Shown: piece by piece, positions 12,601 through 27,600 of the stretch
How the letters are laid out: each line of letters opens with the position of its first letter
How positions within the stretch are numbered: position 1 is the first letter of the stretch
Origin: Limnoperna fortunei
Taxonomy: Eukaryota > Mollusca > Bivalvia > Mytilida > Modiolidae
Reading direction: 5' to 3'
Length of the DNA: 64,000 nt
Assembly (NCBI GenBank): GCA_944474755.1
Contig: OX104120.1
Coordinates: forward strand, 19,996,492-20,060,491
Notes under the pieces: generated by a model
Databases searched by the model: none
Told to the model about the DNA's origin: nothing
What the model saw: the letters and a program-made list of their open reading frames with translations, nothing else
Made by a program: the position numbers and the translations under genes

Positions 12601-15600
12601 AACCATGTACATGGGACTTGATTTGTTACAAATTTTGATAAACATTTCTGTGTGTATAGTTATAATGAAATACAATATTATTCTTATAAGAAACTGAAAG
12701 TCTGATTAATACAACAGGGTCACTTCTTATATAAATCTTTTTGAAGGAAATGACTCCTCAAGTTACTTAAAATTAAATACTAATTTGTTGTGAGTTTTTG
12801 TCATGTCTGTAGAAAATATTTCAAGTGTACGAGCAAATTCATTTCATATTGGAAGTTATACACCCACTGAAATATAATAACAGTTAATGAAATTTCTTTA
12901 ATGTCTATATCCTTTAAAAATATTATAGTTTTGAATTAAAAAAAAACAACACAAATTTGGTTTCAGATTTCTCAAAATACATTTTTAAAACTTAAAGGAT
13001 TTCTGATAAACCTATGTCAATTTTGTACAAGTTTACAGAAATCTACATAACTCTAGGATGTTCCTACAAGTACTTTAAAGTTATGAGTGTCTCATATAAA
13101 TAGATGGTTTAAAGTATAGTGAATTAAGTTGGTTTGTTATTCTATTTATTACTATTTTATCATCAGATCTTGACATCTCAATATTAAGTAAGAATGGTTT
13201 CCTTAATTTTGTATATTTTGTGAATTGTAACAAAAGACACAATTTTGCAGAATAAATTGATGACACTAACGTGTAATACTACATGTAGTAGTTTTCTTTT
13301 CACAGGAAGTTATCTGGGAATAAACTTTATGGGAGACAGCACGGTCGAGGGGGATGAGACCATAGAGAATGTGTATGAAGGTGAAGACAAGCAAGAAGAA
13401 GAGAAACAGTTTACTGACATGATGGAGAACATTGGAGCTAAAAGTCTTTTTGATGAGTAAGTTCTCTTTGAGTAGAGAGAGATGTCCATGATAAGAAAGA
13501 AAACAGACGGTAGTCCTCTTCACACTTAGAAGTGAGGTGGGGACTGACTTGTAATAGGTAGAGCAGAGGTAGTTTTCTTTGAGTAAGTAGAGGGAGCTGT
13601 CGGTTTTGAGTAGCAAGACAGGTGGTAGTTCTTTTCCACTAAGTAGTGGCGGTGAGAACTGTCTTTGAGTATAAATAGAGAAGAAGTAGTTCCCTTAAAG
13701 TAAGTCGAGGGAGCTGTCTGTAATGAGTAAGAATTAAGACAGGTGGTAGTTCTTTTCCACTGAGTAGTAGGGTGGTTACTGTCTTTGAGGGCATCGGTGG
13801 ACGAGGGGTTGAGGTAGTTTGTTAACTGTTAATCAAGTGGTCTGTCAACACTGAGGTTGCGGGTTTGAGTCTCACTGTTTGGATTGCCAGTTTTCCTACC
13901 GAAGGTTGGGGGTTCTCTCCAGGTACTCCAGCTTCCTCCCCCAATAAATATTAGACACCATGATATAGCTGAAAAAATGCTGGAAGTGGTGTTAAACACC
14001 ATTCAAATAAACAAAACAAACACTGTCTTTGAGTAAGTAGAGAAGGGGTAGTTCTTTTTAAGTAAGAAGAGGAAGTTGTCGGATAAGTAAGATGACAGCC
14101 ATGAAGTAATTTGTTGGAGACCTTCTTTGATTAAGTAGAGGGTTGAAAGTTCTCTTCCAATAAGATGAGGGGTGGAAACTATCCATAAGTAGTAAGAAGA
14201 TGGCTACTAAGTAGTAAAGTTGAAAGTAAACTGGGGGAAGTTCCCTTTTGTGTAAACAAATGGGTGGGAACACTCCGTGATAAACATGAAGACAGTCACT
14301 CAGTCGCTTGTTGAGGACTGTCTTTTGGTAAGTTTAGAAGCAATAGTTCTCTTTGACTAAAGAGAGGATTGGGAACTCTCTGCAATGAATAAAAAGAGAA
14401 GCAGTAGTTCTTTTATGAGAAGGTAGACAATATTTTTTTTATCTCAGACATCAAGGAAAGTAAATTGTCTTAAATAAGCAAGTAAGAAGGAGGTAACTCT
14501 CATTGATGATTGCATAGTACTGAGATTCTTAGGTACAAAATGTGTATGGTCATAATGGATAACCTGTTATATCCAATATAAATGTTTTTTTTTTAATTCT
14601 AATTCCTAAATAAACTACAGGTAAACTTGAATAACCAAAATTTGTTATTCCAAGTAAGCAAGTGAAAGATTTAGTTTTAATTAGATTAACATACATTTGT
14701 GTATTTGGCAGGAAACTATTAATCAAAAGTTTACTTATTGTTCCAGCAGATGAAGTTAGCCTTATAAAGGATATATTTATTCTTCTTTCAGTGAAAACAC
14801 CATTAAACATTTGTGGATGAAAATCAGACGAGATGAACCAGAAATGGTGGGAAACTTTGAAGAATTTCTGTACAAAATTTCCTCAGATTTAAAAAAGACA
14901 AAAGTAGATTTTGATACTTTAGAAAATGCCTTGAAAAGGTAGTTATGTTTCAAATTTTCAAAATATGTTTTGATATTAATCTTTGTTGTCATGGTAACAT
15001 AATCATAATTAATGCTTTTACATTTTAAAGACTTGCCATCTTGATCCCTGAGTGCAGGATTACTGTTTTCGGTATTATCTGGTAAGCTATGGCCTTCTTT
15101 TCTCCATTAATTTATTGTTTGTTGAATATGGCTGATGGAATGCTCACTAGACAAATCAATCCTCCAATAGATAATTTCTTTCAAAGAAAGGCACCTGAAT
15201 GAATATTTTTTCTCCCATAAGTACAAAATTGACTTTCTCTGTTCTCTAGTGGAAATATATGTTTTGTTGTGAAGGATAAATAAATACAATACCAATAGCT
15301 GGCCTTGTTGTGAAAAGGAAATCTCGATCTTCACATTACAGACCCTTGTTACAGCAGTCTGTGAGATGTATTTAATCTCTTTTTCTGTCAAAATTTCTGT
15401 GTATTGAGTCCCTTGATTGATAACTAAAAACATCATTATATATATGTATACATAGTCAAATGACGATCAGTTTTAGGAGTTAATGACTCTCTGTTACTAG
15501 ATTGGGTGGTTTACTAAATCTATAAATATTTTTGTCATTTCATTGGTTTTCTTCAGGATCGCACTGGTATGTGCACATTTCGATATATTCTTAGGTTGAA

Positions 15601-18600
15601 TCGGGGTTGTAATCAGTATTTTAGTGTAGTAATGTTACATTCCACATATTGACTTCTATTTCATTCAATGCATTGGTCAGTGAACAATTAAAAGGTAAAC
15701 ATGGTACCAAAATCTCCCTACTTTATAAAGCTGTTTGGGAAAAAATTATATGTTCTATATCTTTATTTTATTTATATCATTATTTTAGTGTAGTAATGTC
15801 ACGTTCCACATATTGACTTCTATTTCATTCTATGCATTGGTCAATGAACAATTAAAAGGTAAACATTGTACCAAAATCTCCCTACTCTTTAAAGCTGTTT
15901 GGGTTAGGCAAAATTATATGTTCTGTATCTTTATTTTCGTTCTGATATTGATGCAAATTTAACAAAACATATTTTAACCGTTCATTTTGAACATTTGTTT
16001 AGGGAGTCAACTTTTGTTTAATTATTTTTTAAAAAGCATGTGTGAAGTGACGACAGGCATTTAAATCTCTCAAGCACCATTGGATAATAGTTTAGCGTAA
16101 TCAAAGTCCTTACAAGGTACATGTACATTGTTTAGCTATCCTACATATAAATTACAAAAGAACAGATACTTTAATAAATCCATAAAATTTTTAATGCAGC
16201 TAAGAGACGGTTAGCTTTTTATAAAAGCTAAACTTGTTGCTAATTGTCTTGATATGACTGAAAGTTACAGTAGTAAAACAGTTTTAAGTTCTTTTTGGTT
16301 GATTAATTGAATAAATAATTAATGTTCAGTGAGCATTATTTTAGCATCATAAAATTACAAAGAAGTCAGGTAGACAAATGGGAATTACAGTCATTTCGTA
16401 CCATAACCAAATCGTAACATTGCCATTTCGTACCCAAAATTACCAAATCGTACCATCAAAATGCCATATCGTACCATAACTTATTACCATTTCGTACCAT
16501 ATGAAAATAATATAGCACCATATGTAAACAATGTCTTAGAATGCGAAAGATTGAAATACTTTAATGTATAACATAAACAAGTATTCGTAAAAAAATCTTT
16601 AAATTAATTTAAAGAAGATATTTTCAAAATTATTAATTAAAAAAAGGTTATTTGAAATAATTGTTGTGTAAACAAATATGGCTTATTATTCATTAATAAG
16701 ATATGAAAGCAGTAATGACTATCCATAAAAAGTTTGTTTCCCAGTGCTGTTATAAAAGACAATTGATTGTGACAATATTGTAAATAGTAGCTCATTTTAG
16801 AATAGTTGCTAAGCTTTAAAAGATATTTTTTATTATTTTTTATCTGTGTCATTACGTTGTTATCTGATTTTTATGTTATGACGGAATGATTTTGTTAAAA
16901 AATAAAAAAAATAAAAATAAAAATACTTTTTATTTCTATTTACCACTTTGATCGAAAGAGCAATATTATGCTGAAATTGCATACAGGTTTTCATTAATAC
17001 ACTTCCCCATATGATACGAAATCATCATATTACAATTCCCCATATGGTACGAAATGGCTGTGGTACGAAATGGTTATGGTACGAAATGGTTTTAATTATG
17101 GTACGATTTGGATGGTACGATTTGGTTATGGTACGAAATGACTGGTAACGGACAAATGGTTAGGTAATTTTGTCTGCCACATGATAAGTGTGGGTAGTTG
17201 GTTACAGACAGAGAATTTGTCTACAATTAAGAAACTTCCATACACATCCCTCACTACCATCAGCAACTAGACTTTCTGTATTATAACCTGACATCCTGTA
17301 TCTGCTACCTGGGACATGTGCAGTTCTGTGGTCACGCTCGAGTTCTCTAAGAATTATCACAATACAATAAAAATGAAATGTAAAATTCAGCAAAATCATG
17401 TGTTTGAACAAAAGGTTTTACTAAAACATCAGCAAATATAGGTGTATATCTGTATTAACCAGAGTTAATTCCCTTAAATGATATTTAATTAGTCCTGGTT
17501 AAAATTCTTTTTTTTTTATCTGCATGTGGGTATTTAAATGTCAGCTAATATTCATGCCATTTTATCATGTGGATGACTTTTTAGTCATAATTTAAGTAGG
17601 AGGAAATTTTACTGTGTTGACAAAGGGTGGTTCTGGAATTATTACCCTGATATCAGAAGTGAATGACCCAATTTTTCTCAGTGTCTTTGGGGTAATTATT
17701 GCTGTAGGAAACATTTGGTAAGTTTATTTAGAATTTGTATTACCATACTTACTGTAATTCTGGACAGATTTTTTTTGTTTTGTTCTGTTGTTATATTTGT
17801 AATGACTGAAAATGAAAAAAAAAATAACTTAGATACACAATTCCTTTATAATAGGTTTAGGCTGTTTGTATAAGTTAAATTCAGTATAAACATTGAAAAT
17901 GTGGCAGATTTATCAAAAACAATTATACATGTATAACTTTCATTGTGTTGTTTTTTTAACTGCCTGTACATTTAAAATTGTTAACCATAACTGGAGATTT
18001 AGAACAATTTAATGATAATAATTATACTAATATTATGTCTACATAAAATTTGATAGTTTAACAGAAACAAAATAATATTAGGTTAAGTAAAATTTGATAA
18101 TTTAAAAGAAACATAAGTTAGTCTAGTTCCACAATGATAAATCCCTGAGACATACACAAGGATTAAACGCCTGGTTGATATTAGATATATTAACCCCGTA
18201 AATCATTGTAAGAGTGTTTACAATATTTGCCCCCAGGTCATGCATAGCATTGTAAATCTGTCACTGGCTTGTTCTCTGTCCTATTTTTTGTTTTAAACTG
18301 CATGATAGGGCTAGTATAATTTTTTGCTGGAGTGCTTTGATAACCTTTCATTTTCTTTTGTAGGTAAGTTTTTTGTTATTTGTTATGTAATGTTAGTTGT
18401 GTCATTATGACTTGGTGCACCAAGTGCATTACAGTGTTATAATAGGGCCCATATTTGGGTTGACAATTTGCTGTTTACTGCACTACTAAATACATTTGAT
18501 TGTGCATATTTCTGTCTTTGTGTCAAAATATTTTGACAGTACCCATATGTCATTATTTTTCAGTTGTTACTTTTTACCCCCCATCTCATGCTAACCAGTT

Positions 18601-21600
18601 GTCACCAATTCAGAAGTTGAATATGAAATTTAACTAGATAGAATATGACAGTTCTTAAAAGCCACAAATTGCCATGGTAACTCATTTGAAATTTCTCCAA
18701 TGTCTAGGTTATCTATACACCTTCCTGATAGCTGCCTATAGAAGTAATGTTAATTTATGTGTCAGCAAAACTTTCTCTATATGTAAACAAAAATATAAAC
18801 TGGATGGTTTGAAATTTATTATTTTTACTTGTAGTATTCATTGTACTGATACATATTTATGATAATAGGCAAATATGTGAAGTTGCTTAGTTGCTCCAAC
18901 GTGGTTGTAATATAAATACATTTATATCCTTCAGGTACTTTTAAAGTCTTGTGGCAATTGATAAAATTTGAAAGTGTGAATTTTAAATTTTATGGTATTA
19001 TGATCATGATAAAAGATAAATAACATTTTTCTGTCTTTTACTACATTTAAACATCTTTATAAATATTAAATAGCTGTTAAACTAAGTGTGTCTAAAGTCC
19101 TCAAAGTTGACACTACTTTACAGGTTGTAGTTTTTCCTTTATTGTATTTTTTTTCTTGTGGTTGAATTTGAAAGTATGTAAATTCTTGTTGTTTGCTAAC
19201 AAAATATTTTGTGTGTGTGTTCAGTACAAAGATAAAATCTGAAATGTAAAATGCACAACTGGAATATTATGTAATAAACTCAAATTACCTCGGATATTAA
19301 ACCAGACATTTTTACTTGCTGGTAATTCAAGGTAAACTCTATTCATGTTTAGGCATTGCTAAAATTTATCAGTTCTGTAAAACTGGGGGTATTTGTAGTC
19401 TAATGCCAATGACAACCATAATACAGTCTAACTTTTGAACCATCTTATTGTAGTTTTAGATAATGGATAGTATAGTAAACACAATATTCTTATAGAATTT
19501 CATTTGTTTCCAAATTTCAGTAAAAGTTCGGCACACGACGAGGAGGTCAGAAAGTTATATGAAGAGATGGAATACCAAATAAAAAGAGAAAAAGAACGAA
19601 TTCTAAGTGAGGTAACAAATTAAGACTGCAGTCAGAGCATTACTTTATTTTTTGTCTGTCACATAAATACGTTTTTATACTTCTTAAACGTAATGGTCAT
19701 TAGGTTATTCCATTTCAAAAGTTGATCAGATGGGTAGCTTTGTTATTATCCTTTCCCCCAAAATGTTACTAAGTTACTAAGAATACATCACCATCTTATT
19801 ATTTTATTTTTTAAAACGGTATTTAGAGCATTCTTGTTTTTGTCTGCATGCTGCAACCTCATATATCATATATCATCATATATCAGTTTGAGAAAAGTAG
19901 TAGTTAGGATATAAAATGTATACAGCCACTTCGAAGAAAAGGGGAAATACTGTTTTACTAATGTCCATCTGTTAGTTCGTTTGTTCATAACAAAAATTTC
20001 TATGCAACTATAGCAGGAAGAATCCTGATAATTTTCATATTGCTTTATCCTATAGTACCATATGGTGTATAGTTATTTTTTTCTCCTTGGTTATCTACTT
20101 CCTGTTTACCGAATACTTTTTGTGAAAGCCCTAGTATTAGTAGTGAGCATTAGCTCACAGATCTTTTGAATATTTGAGACCATAGACTTAAATAAAATTT
20201 AACTATGATACATTCTAGCTACAGTAACATAGCCGGGAGTGATTTACACCTGGGGTTATTTTATGTATATTGTATTTAACTGTTTACCTGGTTTGCTACA
20301 TACTTTTTATGTCATAGCCTTTTATATAACTGATATTTTTTACAACATCAAATTCATTAGTTTTAACACTTCATAATTGTGGCATGGTTGAGAACATTTG
20401 AACCCTAGAGATGCATAATTTTGGAATTGATTTGGTAAAAGATATGGCATTAAGGATCATTTTTGTAGTATTCTGAATACTATTTTTACCAGTATTTTTC
20501 CAGATTATACACTCCCCAATTCAAATTTTGTCAACAAAACCACGATTAAGAAAAAGTGTTAAAATTCATTAATTAGGCATTGTAGAAATGCCAGCTGAAT
20601 GGAGTTGAAAGGAAAAATTATTTATTAAACCAAGACAAACAGTTTAAAATTGGAAAACATTTATAAATCCCATGACTTGTCGTAGCTCTGCCAAATAAAA
20701 AAAAAATATCAAAGGAGGTACATTTGTAGCATTATTATATGCTAGTAAGGTAGTTATCGTAGCATTATTATATGCTAGTTAGATAGTTATCGTAGCTCAT
20801 AAGTTTTGGTAGATAACCTAGGCATTATGCCCGTCAAACAAACACAGTTGTTAAATCCACATGGTGTTACATTATCCTTACTATGTATAAATTAAAGTTA
20901 GTAGCTTAACAATTATTGGCACTCGATTATCTTAAAGAAACATTTATGGAACATTTATTTCCTTAAGGTATGGCAATTGATAACTAGAGGGCATCAGTGT
21001 GTTGGAGATTAGTTGCTTTATTGCAGGTTTTACTCAAAGTTTTTCTAAAACTTAACAATAATTCAGGTTGAATAATGTTAGAGTTATTCCCGAAGAATGA
21101 CCAAACAATCAAGTACTTGTATAACTTCTACTAGCACTCATATTTCATTAGGGGTTTAGTTTTGCTAAGATACAGGCAAAACTTTTTTGGAGATATAGCC
21201 AATAAAAATTAAAAAATGAAGAAATTGGTATTTAGGCAGTGTGGGACTCGAGAGCTTACATTTAAACAGTAGGGCTTACATAATCTTTAGAATGTTATTA
21301 AAATTTATTCAAAAGATAAACTTATATGTAAAATCAAATTAGAAAATTTGACGTGATCTGATGACTAAAGCAATCAAAATTTTAGAAGCATTTAAAATGT
21401 TATCTGGTAATCAGTTATCATTGCCATTGATGAAAATACAACCACATTTTATAAATTCTGAAATCAACTATTACTTTAGCAACAGGCAATATCTGTAATG
21501 TGTCGTATATAGATTGCCACTAACATGACTAAGTATTAGTTAACGAAGTAAAATCTGTAATCTATTGTCATTGACCATTGAATGAGAAAAAGGACATTGA

Positions 21601-24600
21601 TTTACATTTGGAACGCCTTATGATTCATCATATCATTGATGCAATTTATAATATTTTTTAACCATCTGTTGCTGTAACATGTATAACAGACCTGTACTAA
21701 TAACAAGAATTGAATTTTAGGTGCAATGACATCTGTCTCTAATGGAATGTATTGTAGATTGTTGATGTTATTATTAGACTATAGAGGTGAAATCTGTATT
21801 TGGTGCATTGGTAAAAATGTTAGGAGATTTTAAAACAGTTACCTTTCCTTGAACTGATCACAATAAAATTGTGTTGTTTCAGTATGTTTTGCTAGTCTTA
21901 AACACTGGTAGTACATATACTTTTTCAACTAAAGACAACCAAATTACAAAAACTGTAAATGTGTGCAATGGTTTAATGTAACATAGCCAAACTTTCTGCA
22001 TTATAACGTTATAAAACAGAGTGTTGGTGTGTGCATTCTTATTCTTCACACCAGATTTCTGGATGGATTGCTTGAAACTATCCTTTATTGACTAGGATGG
22101 CCTATTTTCCTGCCCAAGTTTACGTTTTTCACTAATTACTCTAGTTTACTCCTTCAGAATGCCATGATATAGCTGGATGGCATAAAATATTACAAAAACA
22201 AGCTGTCTTAAACATAGGTATCCTTGACCAGCATGCAACATGTTAGATTGTATACATATTATAAACTGTTCTGCTGCAGTGTATTCCACACTGTACTAGA
22301 TTTGCACTTTCCAAACTTCAATTTGACTGTGACAATTAAGGACATGTAGGAATTTACTTGAGAAATTGTTACCATGATATTTTCTCTTCCCATTAAACAG
22401 TATTAAGGAAATAAGGTTGGTAGTTTTGTCATTGTGTCAGTTGGATACACGGATGCATATCTTTAATTAAATAGAAAAGAGCATTTAATTTCTAACCATA
22501 TGTAATAATGTCAGCCTTGGTCTGTGGTACTATCCCAGCATTCATTTTTCTCCAGCAGTAAAAGTAAAAAGTGGTTGCCACAGAAGAGATGGAAACTATA
22601 ATAAAGGCCATCCAATCAAATACAATACCAACCAGTAGATTAATAGACTAGATGACTGCTAAATTAATCTGAACTATTATAGAAACAGAGAGAGTGCATT
22701 TTTATTTAAACCTCATAAATAATGATTATGTCTTAAATTAACCAAAAAAAATTGAATGTTCTTGTAAGCACCATCTCCCTAAACCAACCCCCATCCCAAT
22801 GTACAAACATTTATGGAAAAGAAATCACTTTAAAAATAAACCACATAAAAGCAGAACAGTATCCTTTAGTGGTACATATTTAAATTTGTGTGTCTGGGCA
22901 CACTGATCAAGAAATGGACCAAACTAAAGCTTTTTAATGGGATTGAAAGTGCTTTGGAAGAAAAATCTATATGACTACTACTGCATAGCTTTGGCATGAA
23001 CTGCTGGGTGTTTATTTATATACTGTTTTATTTTCAGGAACAACTGAAAGAAAAACAAATTAGAGAGACCTTAGAAAGAGATTTAAATGAGAAAGATAAA
23101 CAGTTACAAGACCTCCTCAACAAACACCAGGAGGTAACATATATGTTGTTACATTTGTCGCATTTCTGCAATGGAAACCAAGTATATACAGTTTATTTTC
23201 AGATTTCATTGAATACAAATGTTTTTTTAATTAAACTCTGCATTGATGATGTCCATAAAATATGCCCTATTAGCAAAGATACATAATCTTTATAAACAGG
23301 TATACCAGTTTGTGCTAAAATTGGTTCTTTTACCTTGTATGTTTGAAAGCATTTTTTAAAATTATTTCAGATGGAAAGGAAATTGGAGCAATTAAACCAA
23401 GTGGAGGCCGAGACAAAACAAGAGAATGAAAGATTAGCAAAAGTAAGATTTCAGGGAGTCGTAATTTCATTTTGATGCTTGCTGCTTATTGTCTCGCCTG
23501 CTACGAAAGTCGCTGGAGGCGAGACATATGTATGGGAATCCGGCGGCGGCGTAAACACTTGACATCTTGCTTCATATCTTTGTAAGCCCAAGCCCTAGGT
23601 CCATCAAATTTGGTCCAGAGGTAGCTTATGATGAGTACTTGCCAATCAGTCACCTGTCACCTGACCTTGACCTCAATTTGGCGGTCCAGCGACTACGTTA
23701 AAGTTTTTGGGTTACGACAGTTCCTCTGTAACTACGCATGGTAGGATGACAATATTTGGTGTATAGGTTGCTGATGACTAGTACATGACTGTCTGGTAGG
23801 TGTCACCCGACCTTGACCTCAATTTCAAGGTCCAGCGACTACGTTAAAGTTTTGGGGTTACGACAGTTCCTCTGTAATTACGCATGGTAGAATGACAATA
23901 TTTGGTGTATAAGTTGCTGATGACTAGTACATGACTGTCTGGTAGGTGTCACCTGACCTTGACCTCAATTTCCTGGTCCAGCGACTACATTAAAGTTTTT
24001 GGGTTACGACAGTTCCTCTGTAACTACACATGGTAGGATGACAATATTTGGTGTATAGGTTGCTGATGAATAGTACATGACTGTCTGGTAGGTTCCATCT
24101 GTCCTTGACCTCAATTTCACGGTCCAGCGACTACGTTAAAGTTTTTGGGTTACGACTGTTCCCCTGTAACTATGCAGGGTATGGTGACAATATTTTGTAT
24201 ACAGGCCGCTGCTGATATTTAATGCTATTTACGTAATGCTTATGACGAAATTTATTTTCGTTACTGATGCGGAATTCAGGCGAGACGTTTTTCTGTGTCC
24301 ACACTTGTTATAATTTAATTAAGAATGTAGGAGATGTTACTGGTCTTCACAGACATAGTTGGATTTTGTGTATTGTGATTTCTTTTTTTCCAAATTCGTT
24401 CTGATTGTTAATTCTTGTTTTTGTGTCCTGCCAGTGAAAGTTGGGGCACATTAATTTTTTTGTACATTCATTCATCTGTTCAAATTCAGGTTTATCTTTG
24501 CATTGAAGCTTTATTTTTATGATGGTGACTTCCCATCTTCATGAAACTCGATGAAATCTCTTCACTGGCAAAATTCTGTAGGGCTGTGCCAAATATTTCC

Positions 24601-27600
24601 CGCTTGAGTGAATTTAGAAAAGGGGTTTGTTTACCAATATGTGCCAGGCTGTACAGAGACACATTTACCTGTTTTATGTATAACATTAGATTTAAAACTA
24701 ATTCAAACTTGTGTTTCAGTAGATTCAGTTGGTCATTAAGGCCCAGTTTTGTGTTGTGTTTTTCATACTGATATCCCCAATATATAAAGATGTTAGCAGT
24801 GATAAAATAATAAAGAATTCAAATATAATGCAAACAAACACAAGGACTTAATATGATAAGGTTATGTTGTTCTGAAAATTAATAAAATAAGGCTCTATAT
24901 CGCTGTTTTTGTGAGTACAGTTTCTATTTTGAGATGTTAGACAATAATATTATATAATAAATTATGTTACTTTTAGGAGAAGGAGGAGTTAGAAGACATG
25001 TTAATGAAGTCACAGGAAGGTTTGGAGGATTCTAAGATGTACATAGATCAGCTGAGAAAACAACAAAAACAGGAGAAACAAGAAAGAGCAAGGTAATATA
25101 TGGAGCAAGCAGACATTGACAGTTCCTTGTTTTTTTATATTCAGAGTTTCGAATTTTTCCTAAATTTCAAAGGTACAAGATATCTTTTAATTAAAAAGCT
25201 TTTTCAGGAATTCCACTGTTCTGAGGATCAGTACCTTTACAAAATCCACAAAATCTTTAAGGGAATTTAATGTTACAAGGATAAGTAGCTTAGCAAAAGC
25301 CACAAGCCTATTCAGTAATTCGCTGTTCTAGGGACCAGTAGCATACAAAACCAATAAGCCCATTTAGGACTTGGAACTGGTTCCTATAGTTTTATACTGA
25401 AAAGAAATGTTTAAGTGCAGTGGGGACCTCGGAGGCAGAAGTAAGTCATCTACTTTTGATCATGTAGCCTGTGAACACAGAGGTTGTCAGTTTTTTTTAC
25501 ATGAATGTAAGGTAAATATGCCATTTTACTCGGATGCAAAGCTAGGTGCGTTGCCACTTTGATAGAGTATATGCATGCCACTCCAAGCAGACATATACTT
25601 TTTAATGTTGTACATTCTGATTTTATACGATCATTTATTTGCTTAAATTGAATACTATTGAGACCCTGTATTCTGTTTTAATATCAAGTTCATATCATTA
25701 TATTGTAGGGCTGCCATCAAGTTGACAGAAAGCATTGCTTTGGAAAGAGAAAGTTTAGTTAAACAGTTAGATACACTTAAGTAAGTTTGGGAATTTTTAT
25801 TATTTTCATGTTATGGTTAAATTCAAATTTCCACAATTGCTTTTTAAAAGTTAAAAAAACCCCAAGAATTACATTATCATTAGCTGTATAAAATCTTACA
25901 CAACCTCTTCTGCTGTGGCTGGATTTAAGAACCTTATAGGCAACTAGGAGGTTTTCAGAAATTTATATATATTGTTTTAAAATTTGACTTGTAATCTTTA
26001 TTAGGGCCATGCCACTTAGTGGCGGATGCCCTATTGTTTTCTACCTTGATATCGCTCACTTAAACAACATCATACCCATCAAGAATTATATCTTAATTTT
26101 AAGCTTAATAAAATCAAGACTTATTTATGCCTAAGAAAAGTTTTGTAAAATACATTTTTGAATGTTTTTTTTTTATTTTAGAGATGTAAATAAGAAATTA
26201 CGAGATGACAAGGATGAAGCAGAGATAAGGCGGGTATATAGACCGTTTGTTACTTTCAGACAGGAGAGTTCCCCCAAGCAAACTTTTCTGGTTCTTTGTA
26301 ATGCATGTGTTCTGTCACAATGAAATCTATGAATTCTGTTGTTCATCTGTATGATTTATTTTAAATTTGGTTACCATGTCTTCTGTTTTCCAATTATTAC
26401 TTTAATGCTCTCAGGCTTCTGAATTCTGAATTTTTCTATCCATTAACAATCAGAATGTCTAACTACCACACTAAATATAAAACAAGCATGGACACTGTCA
26501 TCTATATGATTTCCTTATTTTCAGAAATATTGCTATGTGCATGTTGTATAATGCATTTAGTTTTACAGGTATTATTTATCATTATATATGTATATGGACA
26601 ATGTTGGCAGTGGAGAGCACTATTCTATAACTTCTGATGCCTGTAATAACACTGTATGTCATGTACTCTGTATATATCACAAATGTTCTGAAAAGAAATA
26701 GGACTACAATATTTAAAATACTTAGAAAAATAATTTCTTATCTGGGTGGTTATTTGTATGTTGGAAGAACTCACTTTACTAGTAAATTATGCATAACTTA
26801 ATACAATTGGCATGAAAGTGATGACTGTTGAAATTGTTATAGCCATGGTAATGCAGCATCTGTTTTCCCTTTTCATTTTTGGCCGACTTCAGGATGTGAC
26901 AAGTATCAGTGAGGTAGACGATCCACAACAGGTATACTCCTGTCTGAACTGACAAACTGGTTACAACTGGTTCAGTCCAGTTTTTGTTTGGTTATACTTA
27001 TGTGAAAGTTGAAATTTTGTTTATTTTAAGAATATTTGGCTTTTAACAACATTTCAGACCACGGAAAACAAACAATTGTATCGATTAGTACATATTACAA
27101 ATTAATTTTATGACAAAAATATTCTTTAATTTAAAAACACAAAATTTCAACTAATAGATTTAAAACCTTGTTGATTTTTACCCTTTAAGGAGTAATTTAT
27201 AAATTTGTAATGTTATTTTAGCCTACAACCTGCATGAAAATTTTTAATGTTGCAGCTAATTTTGTTTGTTGGTTTAAAACATGCCATTTTAGGTGGATTG
27301 GTTTATTCATAAATTAACATAAATGTTGCCTAGATTTACACAAAGCAACTGTTAAAAATAGTTTGGAACATGGTTAGAAACTACAGTCAAATCTCCTTAA
27401 TAGACTATCAATATTAAACAAAAACTTGTCTGGTAAGAGCATACTCCATCTGATATATTCCTAAATTATTGTTCTTTGGATGTTGATCAATTAATAGATT
27501 TATCGATCAATCAAACAATTCAAGACCACTCTTTTGTAAACTTAATATGAATTACTGTAAAGTGGTTTTTTTGTGTGTGTGGGTAAAATTTAGCATTTTT

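Larger units (their letters stand above)
6628..13305 (+). other. CRACR2A intron 1 (6.7 kb)
   Basis: Non-coding. It holds a degenerate tandem repeat (7136-7565), a hAT-like MITE (7819-8079), a diverged two-copy repeat (8525-8785), a 29 bp hairpin (9093-9183), a decayed pearl-like stretch (about 11020-11900) and a pair of similar segments 1.5 kb apart. No alternative coding exon is convincing. Confidence 0.6.
14939..19520 (+). other. CRACR2A intron 3 (4.6 kb)
   Basis: No coding content. Contains the two-copy repeat at 15617-15945 and the Mutator-like element at 16382-17150; the rest is AT-rich with no recognised feature. Confidence 0.6.

Noticed and set aside
13790..14021. A functional tRNA gene
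   Set aside because: The A and B boxes are degenerate, there is no cloverleaf, and the sequence continues into a SINE body with target duplication.
16637..16852. 71-codon - ORF inside the Mutator-like element
   Set aside because: No transposase motif; AT-rich chance ORF.
22996..23286. ORF beginning upstream of exon 5 and running past its donor
   Set aside because: Only 23038-23133 matches the coiled coil; the rest is intron read-through.
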